DNA from: Zygaena filipendulae
Taxonomy: Eukaryota > Arthropoda > Insecta > Lepidoptera > Zygaenidae
Length of the DNA: 64,000 bases
NCBI GenBank assembly: GCA_907165275.2
Contig: OU015679.1
Span: 62,001-126,000 of the forward strand
Reading direction: 5' to 3'
Position numbers and translations under genes: made by a program. Below, piece after piece: positions 53,687 to 64,000 of the stretch (its first letter is position 1; each line of letters starts with the position of its first letter). Under the pieces are notes generated by a model. The model was not told the DNA's origin. It worked only from the letters and a program-made list of their open reading frames with translations, and did no database searches.

Positions 53687-56092
53687 AGTCCACCGAGAAG
53701 TGATGTTCAACCAACCAATCGGCCATCATTGCCCATTGAAAATTGGTTTGACGACGAGAGTGATGAAGAGATTTTCCCAACAAATAAACGTCAAAAAACA
53801 TACTTTTCTACTGAACCAAATATAACTGAAAAAATAGTACCTTTACTAGAACTTAGCTCACAACAAGAATGTGTCATTGATAAACAACAGTCTGACAATA
53901 CAAAACAAAATACTGTCTTATATGGGCACCCAAACTCTATAATTATTGCAAATACAAGAACATTACAACAGAAAGCAAAAACACGTGCTCAGACTGCCAC
54001 TAATAATTTTTCAATTTACCATGTGAAAGAACCAGAAGAAATAGTGTATCTCAGTCCTAGTACCGGAAAAACTTGTCAAATATTGCAGAATTTTCGCTTG
54101 TCCGCTTCTAATGCTCCAACCTCACCAAGGCTTTTTATAAAAAAACAAAATCCTATAGGTTCCCCTTCAATAGATTTTCCTCATATAACTACGGAGAGCA
54201 GAGCTGGATCTTTGTCAGAAATCTCACGCTCCAATTTACTGGATTGTGATATATCACTTAGTGAGGACCGCATTCAACAATTACTTCGTACTCCGACACA
54301 AAAAAGACTGAGAGAAAATGTTACATTACATATTCCAAAGACTGTAATCCGTCCAAATCTAAAAAAAGTAATGAAATAGAGGTCTCTGTAATTATAGAAA
54401 GTATTCCTGATGACAATGTTAAAGGAAAACGTGATATGAATAACAAATTGCCAACTGTTCTAAAATCATCTGGTATTCTCGAAAATGATATTATTGAACA
54501 TATAGACTGCGAAAACAATAATATAATACAAACAAACGAAATACGTCACAGTGTGCAGAATATACGAAAATCTCCTGAGTTGGATGAGAGTAATAATATG
54601 GAAGATGATAATTTTAGCGGTACTGACAGTGATTATAGTCCTTCGGAGGAAGAGTCTAGTGATCCGGAAGAGTATGATTCAATGGAAAATTGCGTTCATT
54701 CAGATCAGGATTTATCTCCAGATAGTGAAAATGAAGAAGCTACAGAAGATGAAATTTTAGTCACGGAAGAAACATTACCCGGCACGCAAGCTGAAGATCA
54801 CGATGAGTGGGAAAATATATCGGAAAGTCCCATAACTTTTAATGAATTCGATGGAGAATGTACTTTTAATTTACCCCCGTTTGTGGGAGTTACACCTGAA
54901 GATATATACAAGATGTTTGTTACAGATGAGATGATTGATATAATGGTATATGAAACAAATGCTCACGCACAAAAGTATATACAAATAAATCAACAAAATA
55001 TGAAACGTAATTCACGCATGACAAAATGGAGTGACACCAGTTCTCAGGAAATGAGAACATTTTTGGCTGTTTTAATGGCAATGGGTTTGTGTAGAGTTCC
55101 TAATTTAAATTTATACTGGAGCAGAAACAAATTGTATCGAAACGAATTTATTTCTTCAGTAATGACAAGAGACAGATTTTTACTGCTACTTAAATGCTGG
55201 CATGTCACTGATGTAAGTAATGAAGACAAAACTGACAAACTATATAAAATTAGAGATATGTTCACAAAGATTACAGAAAATTTTCGACGTATTGCAAAAC
55301 CTGGTAAGTATGTGGTAATCGATGAAACCATAATACCATGGAGAGGAAGACTAGGTTTTCGCCAATATATAAAAAATAAATCGCACCGGTACGGCGTAAA
55401 GCTTTATAAGCTTTGCACTCCCGAAGGTTATACTTATGAGTTAGAGGTTTATACAGGGAAAAAAATCAGAAAAAAAAAATTAGAACACAGTAAAAAAGTA
55501 GTGTTAAGATTGATGACAAATCTAACAGAAATGGGAAGAATCGTTATAGTAGACAATTACTACACTTCGTTAGGGCTGGCAGAAGATCTTCTATCACAAA
55601 AAACATTTATATGCGGAACACTTAATAAAATACGGAAATATCTGCCAAAGCAAGTTACTAGTTACAAATTACAGAAAGGCGAAATTATTGGAAAAATGAA
55701 CAAAAAGGGCGTAAAGGTAATGAAATGGATGGATAAACGGAATGTTTTAATGTTGACGACGTGCAAAGATCACGATGATAACCTGATAGATACTGGAAAA
55801 AAGAAGAGAGGAACCGATGAATGCATAAAAAAACCAGGATGTGTTCTGCTGTACAATAAAACAAAAAAAGGCATTGACTTTTCTGACCAGATGTCATCTT
55901 ATTATACAACGTTGAAGAGAGGAATCAAATGGTGGAGAAAAGTTGTAATGGAGCTAATATTCGGTACAGCGCTAATTAATGCCTGGATTGTGTTTAATTC
56001 AATCCAAACTGATGAAAAAAAGTTACCGAAAAGACTCTTTGTGGAGAAACTTATAGAATCTTTTATAAAAAAGGAAATCCATGAGATCCCAG
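53687..56092 (+). pseudogene. piggyBac transposase main exon, one frame break
   Basis: The first part (to 54369) encodes a Ser/Asn-rich N-terminus with an acidic patch (NWFDDESDEEIFP). At a seven-A run (54363-54369) the frame changes; the next frame reads SNEIEVSVIIESIPDDN and continues to 56092. It encodes a very acidic stretch (SDYSPSEEESSDPEEYDS) and the DDE_Tnp_1_7 catalytic domain. Catalytic Asp are in VVIDETIIPWRG (55321), IVDNYYTSLGLA (55552) and KGIDFSDQMSSYY (55876); the spacing fits piggyBac D268/D346/D447. The following RGIKWWRK and ALINAWIVFN are also typical. The protein cuts and pastes DNA at TTAA. Only the A-run break stands against activity. Confidence 0.9.
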
Positions 56093-56410
56093 GTAATGTA
56101 ATGCTCAGATATATTTCTTGACAGTTAAAACAAGTAAACTTTCAATAGGCTGACGATAGTCAACGTGTAGAAGCTTTCATAAACTAAGCCTGGTCATTAT
56201 TAAGTTATTTATTATTGTTTCATTTTCGCAAAATTAAATTATTTTGAATTTAAGCTACCTTACCTACCTACTCTTTCAACATTTTAAGCATAAAGCAAAC
56301 ACATTCATTTAATGCAGTTATACATTATCATTGTTATTCTCATCTACGATCTAACCTAAGTAACAATGCCAGTTTTATTACGTTATCTTTACATTTTTGT
56401 TATTTTTCAG
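56093..56410 (+). other. piggyBac intron 2
   Basis: A donor CAG|GTAATG at 56093 and an acceptor TTATTTTTCAG at 56410 give an intron of 318 bp. If unspliced, the protein would end nine codons later (NVMLRYIS, then stop). Confidence 0.75.
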
Positions 56411-56601
56411 CACCTGAAAGCAGCGCACGTCATTGCCTTGAAAAGGGTGAAAAAAGAAGAAGATGTGTTGGTTGTTACCAGAAACTACGCACATTTTTAC
56501 CATCTCGTGAAGCTGACAAAAAATCCAAAAAGATTTTGACTCAGTGCTCTAAGTGCAAAAAATCTTATTGTCTACTCTGTTTCAATGAAAAACACTCATA
56601 A
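56411..56601 (+). CDS. piggyBac transposase C-terminal cysteine-rich exon
   Basis: In phase with the main exon, it encodes about 63 residues with ARHCLEKGEKRRRCVGCYQ, then LTQCSKCKKSYCLLCFNEKHS and a stop at 56599-56601. The C-x2-C pairs and terminal His match the cross-brace zinc domain (CRD) at the end of piggyBac transposases, which binds the terminal repeats. It was too short to stand out as an ORF. Its presence shows that splicing is needed for a full transposase. Confidence 0.85.
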
Positions 56602-57144
56602 ATAAGTACAAAATATATATTGAGATTTTTTATAAAAAAGTATATTGTTACTGATTTTTTTATGTCAAAGTTTTAATAAGTGTATTTTTAAAGCCCGAGG
56701 CAGAGTAAATAAGATAGTTTCTTTTCTACTTCTGGTTTTCTTTTTTTTCTATTTTGTGACTATTATTTCACACGAAAATAGTTAAACGTCGTTGCGTCGA
56801 TATTATTTTTCTCATCACTAATCTTAGCGAAAATTTACACTAATATTTCAGTGCGTTACGAGGTGTATAAGATCCCATATTTTGTTTTGCCAATAATTAA
56901 TAACTAGCTATCAGATCCCGGGGCGACGGTACATTAAGGTTCATCAATTCACTGTCTATGTCGTTAAGGACCAAAATTTTCATTTATCTTTGATTTCGCG
57001 CCAGAAAATGGATTTTAGTCTGTTAAAGGAGGTGGGGTCTAATAGACCGCGTGTCGCCCTAACGTCTGGTCACGGTGCGGGCCGATAATACCTCGAACCG
57101 CAGGAACGGAAAGTTTGCAAAAATTGGTGCCGCAGCTAACGTGT
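56602..57144 (+). other. piggyBac 3' UTR and right end
   Basis: 543 bp, non-coding. Related subterminal words near 56852 and 57090 and the terminal repeat near 57127-57144. An AATAAG word right after the stop could be a weak poly-A signal. Confidence 0.6.
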
Positions 57145-57148
57145 TAAC

Positions 57149-57468
57149 TCGAAAGAGAACCTTTGAATTTAGAACGTGTTAGAAATTTAGTTCGGGAAAA
57201 TCTGAAAAATGCAAGCTTAATGCGTCGCTCGAAATACGACAGAAAACACAGATTAATTTTGTTTCAAGTAGGAGACTTGGTAAAAATTCGGAAAGACAAT
57301 AGGTCTGTTAAGGATAGGAAAGAGACCAAAAAGTTTGAGTTTCTATATGAGGGTCCTTATGTAGTGGCTGCGGTGCCTTTTAATAATGTATACACGTTAC
57401 ACGACGTAAACACCGGAACCTTGAAAGGAAATTATAACGCGATTCATTTATATAAATACTATAAATAA
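57149..57468 (+). pseudogene. Element B integrase, C-terminal part
   Basis: It continues B's integrase behind the piggyBac, with one base missing near the junction. EPLNLERVRNLVRENLKNAS is followed by the GPY/F-type module (FLYEGPYVVAAVPFNNVYTL) and ends NAIHLYKYYK at the stop 57466-57468. The same six-residue ending, with one change, appears for element A at 63341. Confidence 0.87.
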
Positions 57469-57927
57469 ATAAAAGTGTTAGTAACTAATAAATGTCAACC
57501 TAATGTAAGTTAGGTATAAGATATAAACAACTATGTGATTTAGATTAATAATACTTATGTAACCTAAAATAATAATGTGATTGTAAATTTATTTTGATTA
57601 AATAAATTGGGTCAGGGAGAAATGACTCAATCACATTCAATTGGCGTATCAGTATAATTCGAAATTTAATACTAACAACTTGCGGTTAAATAACGTCATC
57701 AAAATTTTTCGTTCAACGAAATAAAATAAACATATCAATTTAGAGGTAACAACGTTCAGAGATCGGTTAATGCGTTTCAGTATTGTATTGGTTACCAGTG
57801 AATGTGGTTGGAGGGGCGTTGGGGCGGTCGTTTCCCAAAAACCAAAATAAATTTATAACATACTTAGGCGGCGTTAGGAGATTAAAAGTTAAATTCCACA
57901 GTGTTCCATTAAACTTTGGGGGGGGAT
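57469..57927 (+). other. Element B 3' UTR and polypurine tract
   Basis: 459 bp, non-coding. The phrase aaattgggtcagggagaaatg...ctcaatcacattcaat near 57601-57641 is shared with A's 3' UTR at about 63661-63700. It ends in a purine tract, TTTGGGGGGGGA, at about 57915-57926, next to the LTR start TGTGACG. Confidence 0.8.
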
Positions 57928-60900
57928 TGTGACGACCCATAAGGTCCTACAAAATTTTTTTGGTAATAATTAAAAACTTAAATAATTATTAAAGTATAGA
58001 AGATAATAAAATACACCTATAAAATTACATTAAGAACATATTAGAGGACATTGCGGTACAAATTACATCAAAAACAAGTTTTAGTACATTTGTCAATAAT
58101 AACTCTGAAACTGAAAGAGATAGGGCAAAATATTATATAATAGAAAGTGCTTGTATTAGGGAATACCAAATGTATATTGAATTTCGAGAGTATAGGAGCA
58201 TGTTGGAAAACACGAATCCCCGCCTCAGGCGTCTCAGTGAACGCACCGCTGGTATCCACGAGCCGTATATCTACGGGGAATACGGAGGTAAAAAAATGTC
58301 CTGACGACAAAAGTTTGTTGGGAAAGTAAATTGATAATAGTGTAATAATAAACGAATGCGCTGGGGAGGGAACGTCTAAGGGACAATAAATATAATATTA
58401 TTGCACATTTATCAAACATAAAATTTATTTTCTCATACAATTTTTTTAATAAATAATATACATGCAAAGTACGTCGTGGTCGAGCGGTCTGCGCGCAGAA
58501 CGATTTATCGGTTTGTGCAAGGATTCGTACACGCGACCTAAAAGTTTCGTCATTACGCATTGCGTCCTGATTGCGTTGTGCAGAGGTGAGCATGCGCGAT
58601 TGTGATACTTGGTGGTCGCATGAAAGCGTATGTGGGCCGATGCGCCTCGTGAACGAGATGCTTTGAGTACAATATTTGTATTGATTTTTATCATTACAAA
58701 AGACGGTTCGTTACGAATAGTCTTGTTGAGCGAGCGATAGCGTGGAGTGATTTAATGTTTTTGTGCGAAGGTCTGTCAGTGCACTTGACGTCCGTTAGGA
58801 TATCTCGAGCGTAGACCTAAGGATCGTCACGAGGAAGGATCTTCAAATCACAGTACCAAATAGGCTCGAAGCAAACGGAACTCTAATCTTGAACGGTTGG
58901 ACATTGCACGTCGCGAGCGTATGATGGCGTAGATGGGTAAAAATCCGCGCCTTGAGTCATCTGCGCCGTGACGAGTTTCGTTGTGCGCCTTGTACCTTAC
59001 CTTGAATAACAACGCCTTCCGTGTTATTCAATCTACATATCACCGATGCGGCTGACTGGAGATGCCGGCCCTCTCCTACACCAGGGAAGGGTTGTTCGCT
59101 CTTCTTTCTGTTTTACCTTTCTTTTTATTATAAACATTACTGATGGGCCAATGCGCTCTGTGGCTCTATTGCTGGCTGCGGAGACAGACTGGAGCTACTG
59201 TGACTCGCAACCACATGTATGCTTACGTAGGTCTCTGCGCTTTGCGATCGATACCGTTGTGCAGAGGCTGGGGGATCGGCTGTTGGCGACCTCGTCGCTG
59301 ACGCTAGATTCTCGGCAACCTTTGTGTTTTTCAACACGATGTGCTTGCCAATGTTCTGATGTGGCAGTACGAGTTGGATGCCCGAGTGGGTTCACAGGGG
59401 AGAGAGAGCCATTCAACTCTACAGCTACGGCTAGGCTACGGCCTTACTGCTTGCAGTATGACAGAGAGTTCATCAGCTGAAGTTCCAGGTTCCAGGGAGA
59501 GATTGGTCTCCGATAACACACACATACAATTTTGGATCACTCTGCTGGGGTTTGGTTTGTGGTGGTCCCACCCAACCCTGGTCTTCGGGCTGGCACATAT
59601 TCAAGGGCTCACCATGGCTCCAACGCGGCGGTAGTCTTCGGACTGGGGACGTACAGTCTCCTTACTGGATTCCTGAAACGGACGCTGGTGAATGATCTTA
59701 GGTGTAACCATCTAGAATGATCCTCTACCTTGTGAAACAGGTTGGGGGAGGTGACGAAGGCATTGTGCTGGATGGTCATCACCGTGGAATAGCGCAGGAG
59801 GAGCTATACCACCTTCTGGCGAATACTTATGTATTAACTGGAAGCCTTACCTTCGGTTTGACGTCGGGATTGGTTGCAGTTCCAACAATCATTTCACTTA
59901 GTACTTGAGGTTCCTGTGGCCAATGCTTGCGTCATGCTGAGGGGACAAAATCTGGTCAACCTTGGAATAGAATCGTCTGGGTGGTTTATTATATATATTT
60001 ATGCGTCCTGGCAATGTCTGAGCCATCTGAGCCAGGAATGGTAGCTTTTGACGAGATGTTGACCGGGGTTAAACCGAAAAACACAAACTAAAACAGATTG
60101 TAGGGATAGACAAACATAAGGGTCAAGATTATTCAAACTTAGCCTACAAGCCAATAGATTAGGTCGTCAATATAAACTAATGATTTAGGCCGGTAAACAA
60201 ACTAATAAAATAGAACATCGTTTTTAATGTTAGGGAGGCAGGTCGTCACAAACAAACTAACAAAACTAGATCATCCACATAAATAGATTAAAAATAGATC
60301 ATCCACCTAAAGTTAGGAAAGAGGTCGCACGAAAGCAATAAAAATAGGGATTCGTCCGTGTACTAATCTAAAACCGTCCGTGTATTCGCTAAGCATAAAT
60401 TAGAGATCGTTCATGTATTAAGACGATCGTGTGTGTGCAAATTTTCATACAAAAAGCCAAACCGTTTATCTCCCCTTAAACATAGACCAATTTTGATGAT
60501 TTTTTTACATGTTATTGATGTATTGGATAACTAGGGCTGTACGTTTTGATTTTAAAGAAATATTGCTTAAAACAAAAGTTATTAGCATCTCAATATCCAT
60601 ATTTTTTACAAAAAATCTTCCTCGAGCGTTTTAATTTATTAAAGTTAAACTAAACCGAATTACTAAATTAGAAAAACGTACAGCCCTAGATTAAGGTGTA
60701 CTGAATCGAATGACACCAAAATTGTCTCATTTAGTGAAGGTTTAGGGGGGTAGAAACGGTTTGGCCCGAAACAATATTTCAGAAGGAAAAAGTAGGCACT
60801 CGCCTCTAGGTCCTGCAAGTCTCTCTATCGCACGATACGGGTCGGGGGGCAGGGCCCGGTAGGAGCATTGTGTAGTGTAGCTAGTAATGTCGATGTCGAG

Positions 60901-63336
60901 GTGTTATCGATGTTATTATAGCCTAGGGTGGAGAATATCGATATAGCGATCGATATTGATAGGTTAATTAGGGTTACACAAATAATATCATGAAAAAAGC
61001 CTACGAATAGGTAATTTTATTGATTACTAGCTGTTCCCTGCAGTTTCACCCACGTTAATTTCGGAGATCTCCCGGTTATTCCGAGATAAAACTACTTACT
61101 ACCCTATATTTTTTTCTGCACCTACCTGTAGGTATCTACTTACCTGTTGATTTTAGCTAACTGCGTTGTAGTACAGGAGTCCAAGACGAAATTTATGGAT
61201 TTACTAAAGCGCGTCAGATTAACATAAGGGGCATATCTTGCACCTCTACCAAATAAAGGCCCTCTATACAGAGGGGCGCATCTAGAATAACCGATAAGAA
61301 TAATAAAAAAAAACGATAGCCGGAAATACTCGAGCGCATCAGATTAAGACATAGTAGGTTAATTACCTTCTGAAAACTGTGTATATCAATAATCTGCGAT
61401 TTGAACATGACGTAAGGGAGTTTAAAAAGGATCATAAACTTGCAAAAAGAAACAGTCATTTCGATTTTCTCGAACGCGGTTGATGTTTTTTACATTTGGA
61501 AGTAAAATAACACAAGGATAGCGGGAAAAATATAATCTGCCGATTTCCACGAGCCGAAGAAACAAAAATCATCTATAAAGTTTAGAACGAGCAGCTGCAG
61601 ATGCTGCAGTGAAACATGTATTCCTCACTCTGGCTTGCTTTCCCTTTCTCTTTTTCTCTATCACACTCTCGCACCGTCCTCACACTACTTTCCATCGCCA
61701 TGACGTCATCACAGGATAAAACGGCATTAAACGTGTCAAATTGATAACCTCCTTATTTGAAGTCGGTTAAAATGAATATTAAAATAAGTTCTAGGCAAGT
61801 ATTACATCAAGCTATAGGTAGTAACTAGTACACCTTTCATTTTAATGTAATTTTAACCGACTTCCAAAAATAAGTGGTAAAGGTAGTTAGGTAAAACTTT
61901 TTTCTATAAAAGTATGTATTGAACCGACCCACTGATCACTGATCAGATCAAGTTGGTGCCAAGCCTACCGTATGGGTTGTTATGGATTATATCGGTAGGT
62001 TTTTATATTTTTGATGTCGGACGATGTTTTTTTGTTGGAAAATTTGTATGGAACTATGAATCTAAATACCGCGTAATTTGTTTTTTATATTAGTGACTGT
62101 TTTACTTTTTTTTGTTGTTTTACTTTATTTTTTTCTGAATGTACCTATTATTAAAAAAAAATTTATTGATTTTAATGCAATTTTCGCTGCATTTTATTTA
62201 TCAACTTAAGTAATCTAAAAAAAATCATATTTTTTTTATTTATGTATTCATTAATTTTTACAAAGCAAGGAATTTACAATCTTTAAAACCCAATGGGTCC
62301 CAAATCTCAACAACGCTCGAGTAAATCCTCATGTAGCATCAAGAGCTCCCGTTCTATTGGTTATGTTTTTGATTTACAAAGTAAATTGCATCTTTTTCGT
62401 TTTGTGGATAAACGTAGTTTAGCTAATAGTTTTTCCTCTTCTATATTTCTCTTCCATTCTAAAAAGTATAAAATAATTTTAGTTGAACATAACATCTATA
62501 TATACTTATATAATACAATTGTAACAGGTCGATGTCTGTACATGGGAGATAAATAAGATAAAATAAATTTAGGTGACTCTATGAGTGATATAGAAGCCAA
62601 AAATATCGTTTTTAGAATTTTTGTCTGTCTGTCTGTCTGTATGTTTGTATTCGTGCTACGCAAAAACTGCTGCACCAAATTGAATGCGGTTTTTTTGTTG
62701 TATTGATAAGTGTTTAACTTAGATACTCATGTTTTGATTTTTTCGAAATTCCATCTGCAACTCGAGATATTAAAAAGAAGTGCTGGTCATTCTACTAATA
62801 TTATAAATGTAAAAGTGTGGATGTTTGGATATTTGGATATATTTTGGATGTTTGTTACTCAATCAGGCTACGAAATAATTCGAATATATTATGTAGGTAG
62901 GTAACTGCTGCCCTCGCGGCTCGCGCTTAGTTTAGTCGCGGCCGGCCGGCGCGGTGCCGCGTCCCCCCTACACCCGTGCGTCCCCCGCTGCTGCTTTCCT
63001 AGTGTGCGTGAGAATTTGCGCATGTTGTGTTTGTGTTGTTGACGCCAGGGGGGTAGCAGAGCGGCATGAAACAGATAGACTTTTTGCAAATACCTTCTCG
63101 CGACGCGTCTCGGATCGGAGTGATTCTCTTAACTTTAGAATCTTAGCTATAAACTTAACCAAACAAAAAACTATGATGCAAATACTAAGACGATAGTTCA
63201 ATCTCAACCTAAAAGGATCATAGGTTACTGCACACAACGAATTTAGAGTCCTAACCACTAGACAATCAGGCCAAATTAGAGATCATCGTAGTAAGAAGTA
63301 GATCGGAGGAAGTCGCGCGAGGGGGGGTAAGTTACA
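57928..63336 (+). repeat. 3' LTR of element B, split by a TTAA element
   Basis: Pieces 57928-60421 and 63133-63336 add to about 2.70 kb, matching the 5' LTR and G1. Start TGTGACGACC, end AAGTTACA, then the TSD ACTT. The LTR is complete apart from the insertion and one or two short indels. Confidence 0.9.
60422..63128. mobile_element. 2.7-kb TTAA-flanked non-autonomous insertion
   Basis: It is flanked by TTAA (60418-60421 and 63129-63132); removing it rebuilds the LTR exactly as in 48965-48985. The ends (GACGATCGTG and, inverted, GAGAATCACT) match poorly, so the TTAA duplication is the main evidence. Segments 61160-61410, 61460-61870 and 62275-62345 are similar to parts of the 3.7-kb TTAA element in Bel-2. 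There is a 17-bp perfect inverted repeat (60531-60690), a TCTG run near 62623-62641 and a GC-rich right end (62910-63060). No transposase is seen. Confidence 0.65.
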
Positions 63337-63340
63337 ACTT

Positions 63341-64000
63341 GTACAAATATTGCAAATAATAAAGGGCTACCCCGAAGGTCCGATAATAATGTAAACATTT
63401 TTAATGTTTAAGATGGTTGTTAATATGTAAATAATGTTGTTGGTTCGAAATAATAATCATTGAGATTGTATCTTATGATTGTTAATGTTGTTGATTCGAT
63501 GTAATAAATATTATTAAGATTGTACCTTGATATGATTGTTAATAATATTGTAAGAAGAAAATAATCATTAAGATTGAGATCTTAAGATTGTAAATATTGT
63601 TGATTCGAATGTGCATAAATAATTTTGATAATTATTTTAAGTAAATAAAGACATAGAAAAAAATTGGGTCGGGGAGAAGTGGCTCAATCACATTCAATCA
63701 ATTAAACAATATATTATATTGGTTCAAAAACCAAAAGATGTCTTGATATAACAAACATACTTTAATCGCCTATTATGCGATAAGGCATAACTATATGAGA
63801 TCTAGCAAAACTAATCCCAACAAAAACATTTTCATGTAAAATGTTGCCAAGACGAGACCATATGCCAGCACTTTCAAAAAGTTATCAGATCTTATGTAGA
63901 GCCAAGCTTCTAACTCTACACGCCTTAACTCTACAAGGTCTAACTTCACAAACTCTACACCTTAGCCAAAATATGTGGCTTGACCATTTCGCTACATTCA
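63341..64000 (+). other. Element A integrase end and 3' UTR, resumed
   Basis: The first six codons (LYKYCK then stop) complete A's integrase behind element B. Then comes AT-rich 3' UTR; the block near 63661-63700 matches B's 3' UTR. No LTR start is reached by 64000. A repeated word, like 'aactctacacgcctt', occurs at about 63911-63965. No other gene is seen. Confidence 0.7.

Larger units (their letters stand above)
51441..57144 (+). mobile_element. 5.7-kb piggyBac-superfamily DNA transposon
   Basis: It is flanked by TTAA (51437-51440 and 57145-57148) in B's integrase. The ends CACGTTAAGTGCGG and, inverted, CACGTTAGCTGCGG share 12 of 14 bases. GTGCGGAACGAGG-like subterminal repeats lie in both orientations near both ends. 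It encodes a transposase with all three catalytic Asp and a separate C-terminal cysteine-rich exon. One frame break in an A run near 54363-54369 may inactivate it. Confidence 0.92.
31120..63336 (+). mobile_element. Element B: G-family gypsy deletion derivative inserted in element A
   Basis: B consists of a 5' LTR (31120-33184 plus 48552-49198), leader (49199-49848), a pol remnant (49849-57468, split), 3' UTR, purine tract and a 3' LTR (57928-63336, split). It is flanked by ACTT (31116-31119 and 63337-63340). All of gag, protease and most of RT are deleted between leader and connection domain. Three foreign elements (mariner, piggyBac, a TTAA element) account for 23.8 kb of the 32.2-kb span. 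Confidence 0.88.

Noticed and set aside
60418..60435. Deletion junction in the B LTR at AAGACGAT instead of an insertion
   Set aside because: AAGACGAT also occurs in the LTR near 63187, but an insertion at TTAA restores the LTR without any loss, so this is the simpler reading.

Overview
The window is eukaryotic repeat DNA. I see no host gene, no tRNA or rRNA gene and nothing prokaryotic. Introns with GT/AG signals, LTR retrotransposons of the Ty3/gypsy and BEL/Pao groups, Jockey- and CR1-like non-LTR elements, a mariner with DD41D spacing, a piggyBac element at TTAA, and TCTG-rich interspersed repeats together suggest an insect, most likely a moth or butterfly. Species is not determinable by eye.

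Nearly everything fits one nested stack of insertions, readable from target-site duplications (TSDs). The outermost element is gypsy-like element A. Its 5' LTR end, leader, gag, G-patch/protease and pol lie at 25694-31119, and its 3' UTR resumes at 63341. Left of it, in what is probably A's 5' LTR, sits element D (CsRn1-type gypsy, ends at 25693). D is broken by a minus-strand LTR of the G family (copy G1, 1628-16070), a 79-bp non-LTR stub, a young BEL element (Bel-1, 16385-23293, TSD GTATA) and a 568-bp interspersed repeat. The G1 LTR itself carries an element with identical-looking LTRs (element C, 3634-9558, TSD CATG) and a Jockey-clade element with both ORFs open (9602-15406, 12-bp TSD).

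Inside the end of A's integrase lies element B (31120-63336, TSD ACTT), same family as A and G1, with LTRs of about 2.7 kb. B's 5' LTR is split by a DD41D mariner (33185-48551, TA duplication). The mariner holds a second copy of the interspersed repeat, a CR1-like RT and a second BEL element (Bel-2, 37692-47326, TSD CAAAG). Bel-2 holds a 3.7-kb TTAA-flanked element containing a head-to-head 100-bp satellite array, a 257-bp TTAA MITE and a non-LTR stub. B's integrase is split by a 5.7-kb piggyBac element (51441-57144). B's 3' LTR is split by a 2.7-kb TTAA-flanked element (60422-63128).

Only a few units look recent: element C, Bel-1, the Jockey element and piggyBac. A, B, D, Bel-2 and the mariner are fossils with stops, frameshifts, deletions and later insertions. 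Family calls come from motifs read by eye and no database search was run.
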